From Tethya wilhelma (lineage: Eukaryota > Porifera > Demospongiae > Tethyida > Tethyidae): a stretch of 64,000 bases of DNA. The notes under the pieces were generated by a model that worked only from the letters and a program-made list of their open reading frames with translations, did not search any database and was not told where the DNA came from. Every line of letters starts with the position of its first letter. The first letter of the stretch is position 1. This document shows positions 10,253 through 21,129 of this stretch, in pieces. The stretch covers positions 2,942,097-3,006,096 of the forward strand of contig CAXIPT010000005.1 of the NCBI GenBank assembly GCA_964030475.1. The letters are read 5' to 3'. A program made the translations under genes and the position numbers.

Positions 10253-12600
10253 TATATATGTGTGATGGACTGGGAAAAGGGGTCATTTGGGGTCGTTCGA
10301 CGGAATATACTTTTTGCATGCATTGGGTTGTACTATCATAGAAACAAAAAATTGCATCACAAAAAGCAATGATTACATGTGAAAACAGTTAAAATGCAAA
10401 CATACCTCAGTAAATCACAGAAAATACAACTATAATACTGTTAACATAAAACATTTGAGTCAGTCATCAGTTTTTAGCAATTTTGGGCAGGTAAGATAGT
10501 ATGACCAGGCATTCTGCAGTAAGAGTAAAAACGTTTTGATTGTTTTTGAGGGGGACCATCATTTTCATCTTGTGTACATAATCGTTTTGAGTTTATTGGC
10601 TCTGGGCAAGTAACTTCCTGATATTGCTCCTCACAAAACTCTCGAATATGTTCATAGAGATACACTTGTCTTTCCATTGAAACTCGATACCTTGCTTCAG
10701 AACTTTTCAGTACTATCTGCAAACTCACGTACAAACACAACACCAGAATGAGCTGAGTGGCAACGAAAGTGATAGTATGAAGTGATGTGTGGTATTGTTG
10801 TAAAGTAGCTTGACAAAAACTTCGCCCAATCATAGTATGCAAATGGTTGGCCCGTCGTTTCATCACCAATGATATAAGCTTTGTTCTGTCCCCCAGTTGT
10901 GGAGTTTTCTACAACTTCAGCAACTTGAGTAAGTGACGAAACCCTCATTCTTCTGAATTTACGTTTGATTAGTCCAAAGAAACGATCTGGGCTAAACTTT
11001 GTATGACCTGGAATCATGAAATTCAATTCACACTCTCGGCTTAGTCCAGTCATTGTTCTCCACAATATGTATGATACCATGGTATTGTTCTTATTCTGGC
11101 CGACACAGTTATCTGCCTGCAATCGTATATCTTTTTCTCCCTGGGTGTAATTACCTAAGTAGTGATGTACCATGCTAGCAATGCTGTTGGCACCTTTGCC
11201 ACAAGATTGAGCTTCGTCAATAAGGTAATTCATTTGTTTGTTGCAACCTTCTGAACAAATGCCAAAAATACCACATTTCCGAGGTGTCTTAAAGTACAAA
11301 GGACCAGGTTGTTGGGGATTACTAGGGTAATGCACCTGTTGTGCGCTGTATGTCAATGAAATTGTAGACCTCTCTTTATTCTTAGACACAGCTTTCTTAC
11401 TTTCAGCTACACTTTTCCTGTAATAATCCCGCCGAGTTTTGGCAGACTGAAGATGCTGCTCTGCTGAACGCAACCTTTCTGTTTTATCATCCTCACTAAG
11501 GTTAGCGGATTTCATTATAAGTGTAGCATTTTCTTGACAAGTGTGACAAAGGTCATCAGCAGGTGGCATAGCGCAGATGAAAGGAACAATTTCAGACCAT
11601 AACCGGCAAAATTCCTGATATCCAAAACATCGGAGAGCAGTCTGGCTGCTTTGTTCATCATTTTCGCTAGCTTCTATGTAGAGACGATGTACAGAAGCTT
11701 TAGAAACATCAGAGGGCAGTAACATTATGCTATAATCATTGAACTTTGGCATTCTCCCAGGCAGCGGAAGTGCATTAGCCTCTGCAAAGTTTTTAATGAA
11801 AGTGACTGCCCTTTCTTTGTCCTCTAAGGAGGCTGCATTCCATGGACGACGTTTAACATTCCCATGTACTCTAGGACATACACCATTCAGCTGATAGTGC
11901 TTGACAAGATTTCTAAATCGCTTTTTCCCAATATTATGAATCATCAAAAAAGACTTCAAGCATATCGGGAGACCATGGTAGAAGAAAGTTGTGTACGCTT
12001 TCATTGATTGCTAGTACTTCTATGTCCAGCTAGTTTACCAGAAAATTGATGTGAATTTAATTGACTCAGTATTACCAAATCTAGCTGACCAGTTTCCAAT
12101 TCTGCCATGCTCATTCTTAATTGTAATAGGTCTTCAATTGTGAAATAGCTACTACATGGAGAGCCTTGTTTCTTATTACATCCACAAGTTTGCTGGCAAA
12201 ATGTCTCCACAGTACTTACTTCATCTTTGTCAAGCTGGCGCATTTCTAATAAGCTGCTACTACCTGCATCATTGGCCGACTCTTTGTCTTACTCAATTTC
12301 ATCCCTCTCATCAGCGTCACTGTCATCGAACATTTCACAGTCACTTTCCCTACCTGAAAAATACTCTTTTTCACACAAAAGTAACTCATTTTCAAGCACC
12401 GAACTTGGACTAGTAGCCATGTTCTAGTTACACTCCACTTCTGAAAAGTGTAACTTCAAATTTGACTGAAGCACATGGTAAAATTTTCCATCGCTTAAAT
12501 AGAAAACATGCGCGAATATTGTTAAACGTTAACCTTCATTTTCTCGAAAGTAATGCGCGATCCCAAGTGACCCCTTTTCCTAGTCCAACACACATATATA
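10253..12600. mobile_element. DNA transposon with ADNCxGQNKN-type gene
   Basis: Inverted ends at 10259 and 12594 match over about 40 bp (TGTGTGWTGGACTRGGAAAA, then GGGGTCAYTTGGGRTCG). Both sides are flanked by TATATA, so the element inserted into a TA-rich site; the exact duplication length is ambiguous. One minus-strand gene fills the interior. The ends and the gene orientation (start codon about 170 bp inside the right end) are consistent with a simple cut-and-paste element of about 2.3 kb. Confidence 0.8.
10474..12420 (-). pseudogene. DDE-like transposase-type gene (DUF7869-like?), broken
   Basis: Starts at ATG 12418-12420 (MATSPSSVLENELL). It has an in-frame TAA at 12289-12291, then a cysteine motif CQQTCGCNKKQG. 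A frame change near 12003 leads to the 435-codon main frame (10697-12004), which has VCPRVHGNVKRRPW, a CHTC pair, ADNCVGQNKNN and MIPGHTKFSPDRFFGLIKR. Another shift near 10710 leads to the C-terminus, ending with a CCHC-like CRMPGH. The family is widespread in fish, cnidarians and insects as uncharacterised proteins; I believe it corresponds to Pfam DUF7869, but that name is from memory. The D of ADNC and the GHTKF-PD segment are candidate catalytic positions. Three defects make it non-functional here. Confidence 0.75.
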
Positions 12601-12784
12601 GTCCGGCCAGTGGGTGATGCATGCCTAAGGTACGCATGGTCAGCTGGCATGGTCCAGCTTACCTGAACTGAAAAGTGATGCATCCCAGCTTTACATACTC
12701 ATGATCATAGCTATAGCTTGGTCTGGCTTATGGTTCACTCCATTTTAGCTGCTGGTGGTCAGCCAGTAAAGTCTGGTTGGACAG

Positions 12785-12819
<35 letters not shown>
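12785..12819. repeat. (TA)n microsatellite
   Basis: About 17 TA units directly adjoining the left arm of a foldback repeat. Confidence 0.9.
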
Positions 12820-13084
12820 AGTAAAAAAACATTGGAAATGTAATGAGACACAGGAATGGCTAAATCGTAAAAAGAACGCAAACAAGATAGGAATGGCTGT
12901 TAAGAGTGTGTGCAGAATTCTTCCTGTAAGGGCTGCATTTAACAATCTCTTTATTGAGTCTCTCATCTTGCCCATAGGAAGAATTCCTTACACACTCTAA
13001 CAGCCATTCCATCTTGTTTGCGCTCTTTTTACGATTTAGCCATTCCTGTGTCTCATTACATTTCCATTGTTTTTTTTTACTTGT
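12818..13084. mobile_element. Foldback repeat, family C
   Basis: Two arms of about 115 bp (12818-12935 and 12971-13084) are inverted copies of each other, separated by about 35 bp. Each arm carries ACATTGGAAATGTA, GGAATGGCTAAATCGTAAAA and CAAACAAGAT. Related foldbacks occur at 36561-36829 (and its inverted duplicate 48210-48480), with a half copy at 13255-13370. Transcripts would form long hairpins. Confidence 0.85.
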
Positions 13085-13254
13085 TTGTTCTCATTTTTCC
13101 ATAATTCTACAAATTAGATTTGAGTTGGTGTATGTAGCTAGCTATTGAGCTAGTAGTCTGGCAAGCCAGACTCACTGAGCCAGCGGCAGGCTGCTGAGCT
13201 GGTAAGTTAGAAGTTGTGTAGCCTGCTTGATACTGAAGTGAATCACACATCTCA

Positions 13255-13370
13255 GTCATTCCTTACACACTCCAACAGCCATTCCATCTTGTTTGCATTC
13301 TTTTTACGATTTAGCCATTCCTGTGTTTCATTACATTTCCAATGTTTTTTTTACTTGTTTGTTCTCATTT
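13255..13370 (+). repeat. Half copy of family C foldback
   Basis: Repeats the right arm of 12971-13084 (TTACACACTC to ACTTGTTTGTTCTCAT) without a partner arm. Confidence 0.8.
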
Positions 13371-13525
13371 ATCCAAATCACAATTGAGTTGCTAGCTACT
13401 AAGCTAGTAGTCTGACACGCCAGTGATCATCAAGTAACTTGTGTAGCCTGCTTGCAACACACATCTCAGTCATTTGGAGGCAGGAGCTGTATCATAAGAT
13501 TTACTTGCCTTTCTATAAGTTATGA

Positions 13526-13982
13526 TATATCAAAGTCCTGATTCATCTCTTAAGAAGAGCAACCAGGTACCGTTCCAGGCAACTTGTATTTTAACTCCAA
13601 ATAACGTGTGTGGAAAGGGTCGTCAATTAGAAGCTAATGAATTATGCATGAGTGTAGAAATTAATGGCAGCCATATGGAGGAGGCGCTTTTCGCCTTGTA
13701 TCTAGCTACTTAATGAGAGGTGCTAAAAACCAATGGCAAAAGCGACTGACCCAAATAAGAAGATGGAGAAAATTGGAGGTTTGGCATGTTTGTGTTTGTT
13801 ACTTGAGCAATTGTTTTAGGCCATGTTTTTGGGCTCATTAGAAAGAGAAAGAGCTAAATAGTAGCTTAAGAAGCCTTTTAGTGCTAAGCGCTCAGTTTTT
13901 GCATAGGTATTTGCGTGAATATTTGTATTGCGCTAATGGGCCATCCGTGCCATTCCTGTGTACCCAGTACTACCGTACTGGG
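13526..13982 (+). repeat. Family A repeat, copy 1, hairpin-ended
   Basis: Starts ATCAAAGTCCTGATTCATCT and ends in a perfect hairpin, CCCAGTAC-TACC-GTACTGGG. The interior carries CAAATAACG, GCATGAGTGTAGAAAT, AAGGCGCTTTTYGCCTTGTA and TATTCGCGTGAATATTTGTA blocks shared by all copies. Confidence 0.8.
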
Positions 13983-14519
13983 ACTAATCAAAGTCCTGAT
14001 TCATCTCTTAAGAGCAGCAACCAAAATAGCGGTTCCAGGCAACTTCAGTGCAATTAATTCCAAATAACGCACACTTTTGTGAGTGGAAAGGGTTGTCAAT
14101 TCGAAATTTCTAGAAGCTAATGAATTATGCATGAGTGTAGAAATCGATGGCGGCCATATGGAGAAGGCGCTTTTTGCCTTGTATCTAGCTACTCAATGAG
14201 AGGCGCTAAAAACTGATGGCAAAAGCGACTGTCCCGGAAGAAACCAAGTTCATCTGTTCAAGAATCAGCTTCTAGTCTCTAAGAAAAGTTGAGCCAAGAT
14301 AGAAGTAGAAAAAGAAAATTGGAGGCTCAGCATGTTTGTGTTTGTTACTTTAGCAATGTTTTTAGGCCATGTTTTTGGGATCATTAGAAAGAGAAAGAGC
14401 ACTTTAGAAGCCTTTTAGTGCTAAGCGCTCAGTTTTTGCAGAGTTATTCGCGTGAATATTTGTATTGCGCTAATGGGCCATCCGTGCCATTCCTGTGTAC
14501 CCAGTACTACCGTACTGGG
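13983..14519 (+). repeat. Family A repeat, copy 2, in tandem with copy 1
   Basis: Begins again with ATCAAAGTCCTGATTCATCT immediately after the terminal hairpin of copy 1 and ends with the same hairpin (14500-14519). Head-to-tail tandem arrangement is uncommon for TIR elements but is seen for Helitron-like elements, whose 3' end is a short hairpin. A conserved CTRR end is not present in all copies, so the class is open. Confidence 0.8.
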
Positions 14520-14979
14520 AATATATATATAGCTAACTACAAAATATACATATATTATAAATATATACTTATACAGTGCCTGGCTTGTTATGGATTAGAG
14601 CCTGGCATGACCATCTATCACATGCTGCATGGGCAAAGGTAGGATATGTGGAAGTTGGTGCAAAGCTGGTTCATGGTGCATGTGCCATGTAAAGGTAGAG
14701 GTCTGCAAGCATGGACTGCAATATTTTGAGTCGCTGGAGAGAGCAAGGTTCAGCATATAACATGTGTTGTGCAAGCGGCCGGCTGCTAAGTTGCATTGGG
14801 TGACCTATGCCCATGATGGTTGTACATGTTATTCAGTTGTTCTAGGGTTACTCCCTAGCCCTGTCTTCCATGCCTGGCTGGCAGAGTTCAGCTGGCTCAA
14901 ATACAACCCCAACAATGTCATCGACAGCCACATTGCTGATGAGTTTTTTAATGCCACAGTCTTTGTCAGCAAAGGAGAC

Positions 14980-15697
14980 TAGGGTGTCCCTGCCATCCCC
15001 CTAAGAAGCTGTACGACAGAATCATACAGTAGGAATATGTCGACTTCGCAGAGCTGTGGCCAACTGGGGCCTTGGAGAAGCTCAACCAAGAGGCTGAACC
15101 TCAGCAGTTTATAGTCCTCCCTGGGATGGAGGTAACTCAGGCGAAGAAGCTGGTCTAATGCATTGAGACATGGCTACAATGCTATGAGGTGTTTCATGTT
15201 AGGCATTACCCGGAGGCTATTTGTGACTTGATGAGCTATATGGTGACAATCATCCTGGTTGCAGCGTGAATATGAGGAGCCATGCTGGAGGCTATACAAC
15301 ACAGCCTTCTGGGACAAACCAACCACCATGGGTAATCGCAAGTGGGCAATTGTGGACGATGCAATTTATAGAAGGGCTTTCAGTGGTCGTGCCTGAATCC
15401 ACAGATGTCAGTAGTAAATCGCAGCAGAGTGATCGCAGCGTCATTCATGCAGCTCACCAACTGCGCAAGAGAAGCGCCAATAGGTTCCCCTTACAGCAGT
15501 CAGAGGCCAAGAGGAGGCCAAAGAGCAAAAATATTTGCTGGGACTGGAATAATGATGAACAGTGTACTTTCAATCCTTGCAAGTACCACCATTGCTGTGC
15601 AGCATGTGGAGGCCACCACCCCAAATCAAAGTGCTCCAGCTCCAAGGGTGCATCCATGGCAGGTGGCCTGCCAAAAGGGAAAGAAAAAGCAAAGTGA
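14980..15697 (+). pseudogene. DIRS/YR-retroelement-type gag remnant
   Basis: Shifting frames give PGMEVTQAKKLV, VRHYPEAICDLMSYM, LYNTAFWDKPTTMGNRKWAI and YRRAFSGRA, in the order of the gag-like protein I know from sponge and cnidarian tyrosine-recombinase retroelements. The frame 15266-15697 then carries a zinc-binding stretch, ICWDWNNDEQCTFNPC, followed by HHCCAACGGHHPKSKC (CCCH plus CCHC-like knuckle). Several frameshifts and stops are present, and no recombinase or reverse transcriptase follows. Host capture is possible but unlikely given the decay. Confidence 0.65.
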
Positions 15698-15789
15698 GGC
15701 ACAGCATATCTACAGCTGGTGGCAGTGCAGCTATAGAGTGAGATTAGAAAACAATTAGTTGAGGCCAAAATTAATGTTAGGTACAAGAA

Positions 15790-16297
15790 TATTATATTCC
15801 TGTTCGTATAGGAGTCTCATTACAGATGGACAGTGTCCAAGTATTTACCAACGCACTTCCTGCTGTGTATGTAGTAAATACAGAAGCAAAAGGTATCCAT
15901 TTAAACCAACATATTTTTCTGTGGACTAGATAGTGGGCTGTCCCACGAGCCCGCCTAGTAGATTGGTGTTATATCAATGATCACCAGGTCCTGCAAATTC
16001 AGGATTGACACTGATAACTAGCTTTACACATATGCCTACCAACTAACTGATAGAATAATGAAAAAATGAGAGGCTGAAACAATGGCGCTACCATTTATCT
16101 GTTGCTTTATTCACAAGCACAGGAGAGCAGACAGCGCACAGACGGTATCGAATGATGGTAAAAATACGGAATAAGCCATGGTACTGTTTGTGTAAGTCTG
16201 TATCTGCATCACTGCAGGCTGAGCTGTAGCATCACAAAATTTAGTTGCCTTCAGTGCAAGATATAGTTAGTTCACTGGTCAGGTAAGCTGTGGATTC
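15790..16297. other. No recognised features
   Basis: No supported gene or repeat between the gag remnant and the next family A copy. Confidence 0.4.
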
Positions 16298-16665
16298 CTA
16301 ATAACACACTTGTCTGTGTGGAAAGGGATCGTCAAGTGGAATTCCCAAGTAGTTACGATTAACGCATGAGTTTATGGCAGCCAAACGGAGAAACGCTTAT
16401 TGTCTTGTATCTATGTCTTATTCCAAAGAAGAAGAAGATGGAGAAAATTGGAAGTTTAGGATAGTTTAGTTTGGTACTTTAACAATAGTTTTTAGCCACG
16501 TTTTTAGGCTTGTTAGAAAGAGAATGAGCAAAATAGCAGCTTGAGAAGCCTTTTAGTGCCAAACGCTCAGTTTTTGCAGAGTTATTCGCGTGAATATTTG
16601 TATTTCGCTAATGCAGCATCCGTGCCATTCCTGTGTAGCCAGTACTACCATACTTGGAAAAAATG
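16298..16665 (+). repeat. Family A repeat, diverged copy 3
   Basis: Lacks the first 60-90 bp and ends in an imperfect hairpin (CCAGTACTACCATACTTGG). It shares the interior GAGTTATTCGCGTGAATATT block. Confidence 0.75.
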
Positions 16666-17399
16666 TAGTAGTTGAACAAACTCTCGTATGTATAAAACTA
16701 TTGTTTTCAGCCAATAGGCACATCATCCAAACTTACCTTTTGAACTAGCAAATATCAGATGCATGTTGATTTAACACAATGGACAAGCGTATTTTCTTCT
16801 GCACTGGTGAGTATTGTTGGTTACTTAATTCCTTACTCTTAACTTTTGATATAGTCAGGTCAAGATCATCATGTGAGACAAGTCTTTGGCAGTTTAGGAG
16901 GCTTCTTTTTCATACTTCAGAGCATCAAAATATAATACTAGGCAGTAAAAGAGCTACATTCTTTCAAAAAAGAATGGTGCAATTAACTTACTGGACATAC
17001 AATGTTTCAAGTACAGAGAACAAACTTCTCAATTTTTTACCCAATTTAAAATGGAGCTCCCTAAGCGTTCATCTACTATCAAAATACTTTAGCTGTTAGT
17101 TTTGGCAAAGTTTAGTATAGCTGTAGTACATTCTGACATCACAATGAATAAATAACAATTTACTACAAGCCATTACATAATATTAATAGCAGCTGCACAT
17201 TAACCCCCATTGCTATATTGTTGCTACGTATTTTATAAGCCATAATGCCCTAACCACAGGGTATTACACATTGCTGCAGGGCATGCACTATCTAATAATA
17301 AGCAAATGAACTCTGTAACTGATACAATATAGTGCATTGACAAGTACTTTTGTATCAACAACACTTAAACAAGACACTTTGTGGATGTCTCACTAGGGA
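16666..17399. other. No recognised gene
   Basis: A 106-codon plus-strand open frame (16779-17099) shows no known motif. I see no repeat and no regulatory structure. Confidence 0.4.
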
Positions 17400-17720
17400 A
17401 CCAATTACTGTTAATTAACTACTTCAGTGTGGTACAAGTTGACTATCTGGTTATGGTTATCTGATTTTCATGCAGCCAACCATTTGTTCAGCTGCTCAGG
17501 ATTCATTTCTTCTAAGAGATTACTGGGACATTTTTCTCTGTTTCCATTTTGGTTGTTGTACTCCAACCAAGAAAGCCAGTTTTCCCAAGCCCATTTAGTG
17601 CAATTCTCAGTTTGTTGTGGAATAGAAGACTTTGAAAGCTGCTCCAATTCTTTTTCTGACAATCTCTTAGACTCCTCCGGACATTGCTTTAACTTGGTGG
17701 TGGTGGTTGCAGAGAGATCG
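17400..17720 (-). pseudogene. Crypton/DUF3504-like recombinase N-terminal fragment
   Basis: Frame 17468-17662 plus upstream codons reads KRLSEKELEQLSKSSIPQQT, then NCTKWAWENWLSWLEY, CPSNLLEEM and EQLNKWLA. This is the core-binding part of Crypton-type tyrosine recombinases, from which the host genes QRICH1, ZMYM and KCTD1-long derive. The catalytic C-terminal domain (R..HxxR..Y) is absent, and the frame ends in stops at LNKWLAA. It is a truncated transposon remnant rather than a host gene. Confidence 0.65.
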
Positions 17721-17722
17721 AA

Positions 17723-18186
17723 GTGGAGCTGGAAATGCCACCGCTGGGAGAAATACCAAACTGGGCAGATGCTTCACCAAGTGTAGAAGATATGCAACGA
17801 GATAATTTCATTATACATCAGATATTGAACAAAAAGATGACATTCAAGATGAAGGCAAAAACGGAGAACAAGAGACATCCAACGTATCAGAGAAACACCA
17901 TGGTCAGAGAGAAGAAAGCATGGAACGTCACAAGTCTGCAGAAAACTGAATGGCACAAAATCCAAAAAGTAACAACAATGAAACTTATAGCACTTCTCGT
18001 AAGCATTATAGAAATGTAATCAAGCAACACAAACAAATAATCAACCAAATCCAGGATGAAATGCTGCCAATCAGCACAAATAGCCAAAACTTGATCACAG
18101 AATGGAACAAAATACACAGGAATGCACTGAACAAGGTAAAACCACTCAGAGAAAAACTAGAACGAAACAGACTCAAACGCCTATAG
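17723..18186 (+). other. Overlapping Lys/Asn-rich open frames, unrecognised
   Basis: Two overlapping frames (17723-18019 and 17950-18186) encode hydrophilic, lysine-rich sequence. The second ends KPLREKLERNRLKRL and could form a coiled coil. There is no family match I can name, no clear start context and no splice support. It may be the tail of an adjacent decayed element. Confidence 0.25.
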
Positions 18187-19536
18187 ACCAAGAATAGCAT
18201 AGACAATGAAAATACTATAGTTGTTTCTCTTACTGATAATTATTTTGTTTGTAAAAATGATAAAAAAATTATTAATTGATGACAAACTGGATGAAGCAAG
18301 AATAGAAACAAATTAACACGAGTAGCTCCTTCCCATAACACACTAATCGCTAAAGCACTCACATAGGAAAAGCCATCTATACCGATCGACAATACGGAGG
18401 CTGATTATCGGCACAGGCGCATGTAGTTCCCCCCCATCCTGACTGTATCACTTCTAACTTGCATAGGGATAAGGAAACAATCGGTACAAGATGCTGAAAG
18501 AATGTCCTTGGAGGAGAAAGATTCCAAGAGTATTGATATGTTAGAAGCTGGTGGAGAGCATGTGATGAGAGAGGGCTCAGTGAAGAGGAGTGAAGTGGCC
18601 TAAGTATGGGTCTGCCCAACTATATCTTGGATAATCAAATCTGGTCAGTTACTATGAACCATAATTTCAAATTGTTAACATTTGTAGGAGCCTGAATGAT
18701 GTTTGTGGATTTACTCTACAGATTCTTATAGTTGTTATAGCAGATACAAAATCTTTGAACGAAAAGGAAAAAGGTAATCGATTTGTAATTGGACCACCAG
18801 AATATCCACAGGCCAGCTTAACCAATGATGTGGGATATTCTTTAGCGTCTTCCGTGACATTGTTGGGAAAGATTTCACACTTTAACAAGTTAAATACACT
18901 TAGAGGAAAATCTGTGCTGAACACAAGCATATGGACCCAGATTTAGAGTAAATGACCTATAAACGGACAAACCAACTTACAGACACAGTACCGTGAATAC
19001 AACAAAACTCAAACCTTGACCTATACAAAGCTCCAAACCACAATGTCCGAAGGCTGGGCAATCACATTAGTTTTCAGACATCAACAAAATTTAACATATA
19101 ACTCAAACAACAATGAGCAATAGTTAAGTAGTCTTAGGCTTACTGAAAATTGACCCCAAAACTCTTATGTTGGTTTACGTTTGAAGGCATTAACATCATC
19201 ACCGGATCACTAATCAGATGCATATACCAAATTGTCTGCATCACAGTGTTTAATTAAATCATCAGTATAATAATACAACAGAAAATACCAAAAAACAATA
19301 ATTAAAATTTCACAAATAACAGTTCCGTTTCTTTTATCTATTTTCAATAGATAATTTCACACAATGACAATGACACCAAGCATTGCAGGTATGTATCACA
19401 TGCCACCATATTAAAATCAAACACTTCTGGCATCCTGCAAACACAATACAAGGGTATTGAGGACATCTTGGATTGTTAGGGTAGTTGTTCACCTTTTCTA
19501 TTACACAGTAAACAAGCAGATGGTTTCTCATTTTTC
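18187..19536. other. No recognised gene
   Basis: Short open frames only (up to 87 codons), without motifs. Confidence 0.4.
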
Positions 19537-19950
19537 CCAGTATGGTACGTAGTACTGGGTACATAGGAATTGCAAAGATGGCCCATTAATGCAAGAATAA
19601 TATTCATGTTAATAACTCTGTGAAAAATGAGCACTTAAACTTCCAAACCTACTTTTCAGCTCATTTCCTTTTTAACAAGTAAAAAAAATCGCTAAAGTTA
19701 AATATGCCAAACCTCCAATTTTCTCCATCTTCTCTTTATGTTGGCAACACTTTTCTTAGAGACTGCTCACTTGAATGAATAAACTTGGTATCTTTTCATC
19801 AGTTTTTCATATCTCTCAACTAGATACAAGTCAAAAAGCACCTTCTCTGTATGCATATGGCAGCTATTATAAGCTATTTGGGAAATTAAATTGTTTACAC
19901 ATAGACAAGTGTGCATTATTTGGAATTCATGTCACTCAACTTTGTTACAA
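19537..19950 (-). repeat. Family A repeat, copy 4, reversed
   Basis: Begins with a diverged hairpin (CCCAGTATGGTACGTAGTACTGGG) and then the reversed family A blocks (GTACATAGGAATTGCA, CAAACCTCCAATTTTCTCCA). It is more diverged than copies 1 and 2. Confidence 0.7.
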
Positions 19951-21129
19951 TTTCCACTACAAGGGGTGGCAACTGCCAGTCACTGCACCTGCGACTGTGG
20001 TCAAGAGGGGTTATGACTGACTAAAATTTCCATTTTACTATTGACTGTGGCGATCTTAACCATTGACCAAATGGTGAAATTTTGCTCATCAGTGAAATCA
20101 ACACAAGAAAATACCTACCCACTTCAGATTTTCCCCAAACCTGGTATGCATGTAGTGTATGTTAAGATATCAAGCCATAGATCTCAATGTTGTATGGCTT
20201 CAAACTTATAATGGGCTAAAGTTATGCATTTTTTGCTATTTTTTGTTGACCCAATGGTATAAATTGTGCAATATCTTCCACTAAGATTAAGATTTTGGAA
20301 AAGCAACTGGATTTCCTTGTAGGCCTTGGAATGAGCTTTAAGATGATATATTACAAGTCAGTGTTAGTTTGGATAAGGTGAAAGGTTATTCCGAAACAAA
20401 TTTACAGCGTCGATTTCTTAAATATATATCCTTTAATTCTTTTTATATTTTGTGAACATGTTTTTGTGGCTTTTTTTACCATGTAGCTAAAATTTGGTTT
20501 TGGGACGACTGTGGGATGTGGGACAAAATGACACAAGTACATTTAGGTCAATATGTTTCAACCAAAAATCACCATATTTTAACCTAAGGGTCATTCCATG
20601 TCAATTCAACACAAAAAAAACAACTCACCTATGTTGGATTCGGCCCAAACTAGAGACATAAGTTAGGTGTATGGTATAAGTAGCCTGTAGCAATTTTTGG
20701 CTCCAAACATCATATGGCTACCGAGTTCTAATAAATTAAAGTTGGAGGCTCTACAGTAACTTTAAGTGACCTTATATCATATTCAGAGCTATATTTCATG
20801 TTGTGTACAGTATTTAGTCATGATAGTAGTATCATTTGAATCAGTATATAATTACCTTTCATTTGATATATGTGAAAGGGGCAGAGTTGCTAAAGGTCAA
20901 AGTTCACACGTTAGGAACTTTGCAATTATAACATTGTTATTATCCTCCAATTTTTTTTTATTTTCATTTCACTTATTCTAAAGGTATCTTACATTATTTA
21001 TATCAAATGTGGAGTTGGGACAACAATGGGTTCATGAGATAGAGATAAATTAATACAGCAACATATATCGTTCTACTTCAAATTCTATTATAATGCTATT
21101 ACATGGTTGTTCAGATAAAAGGGTAACTT

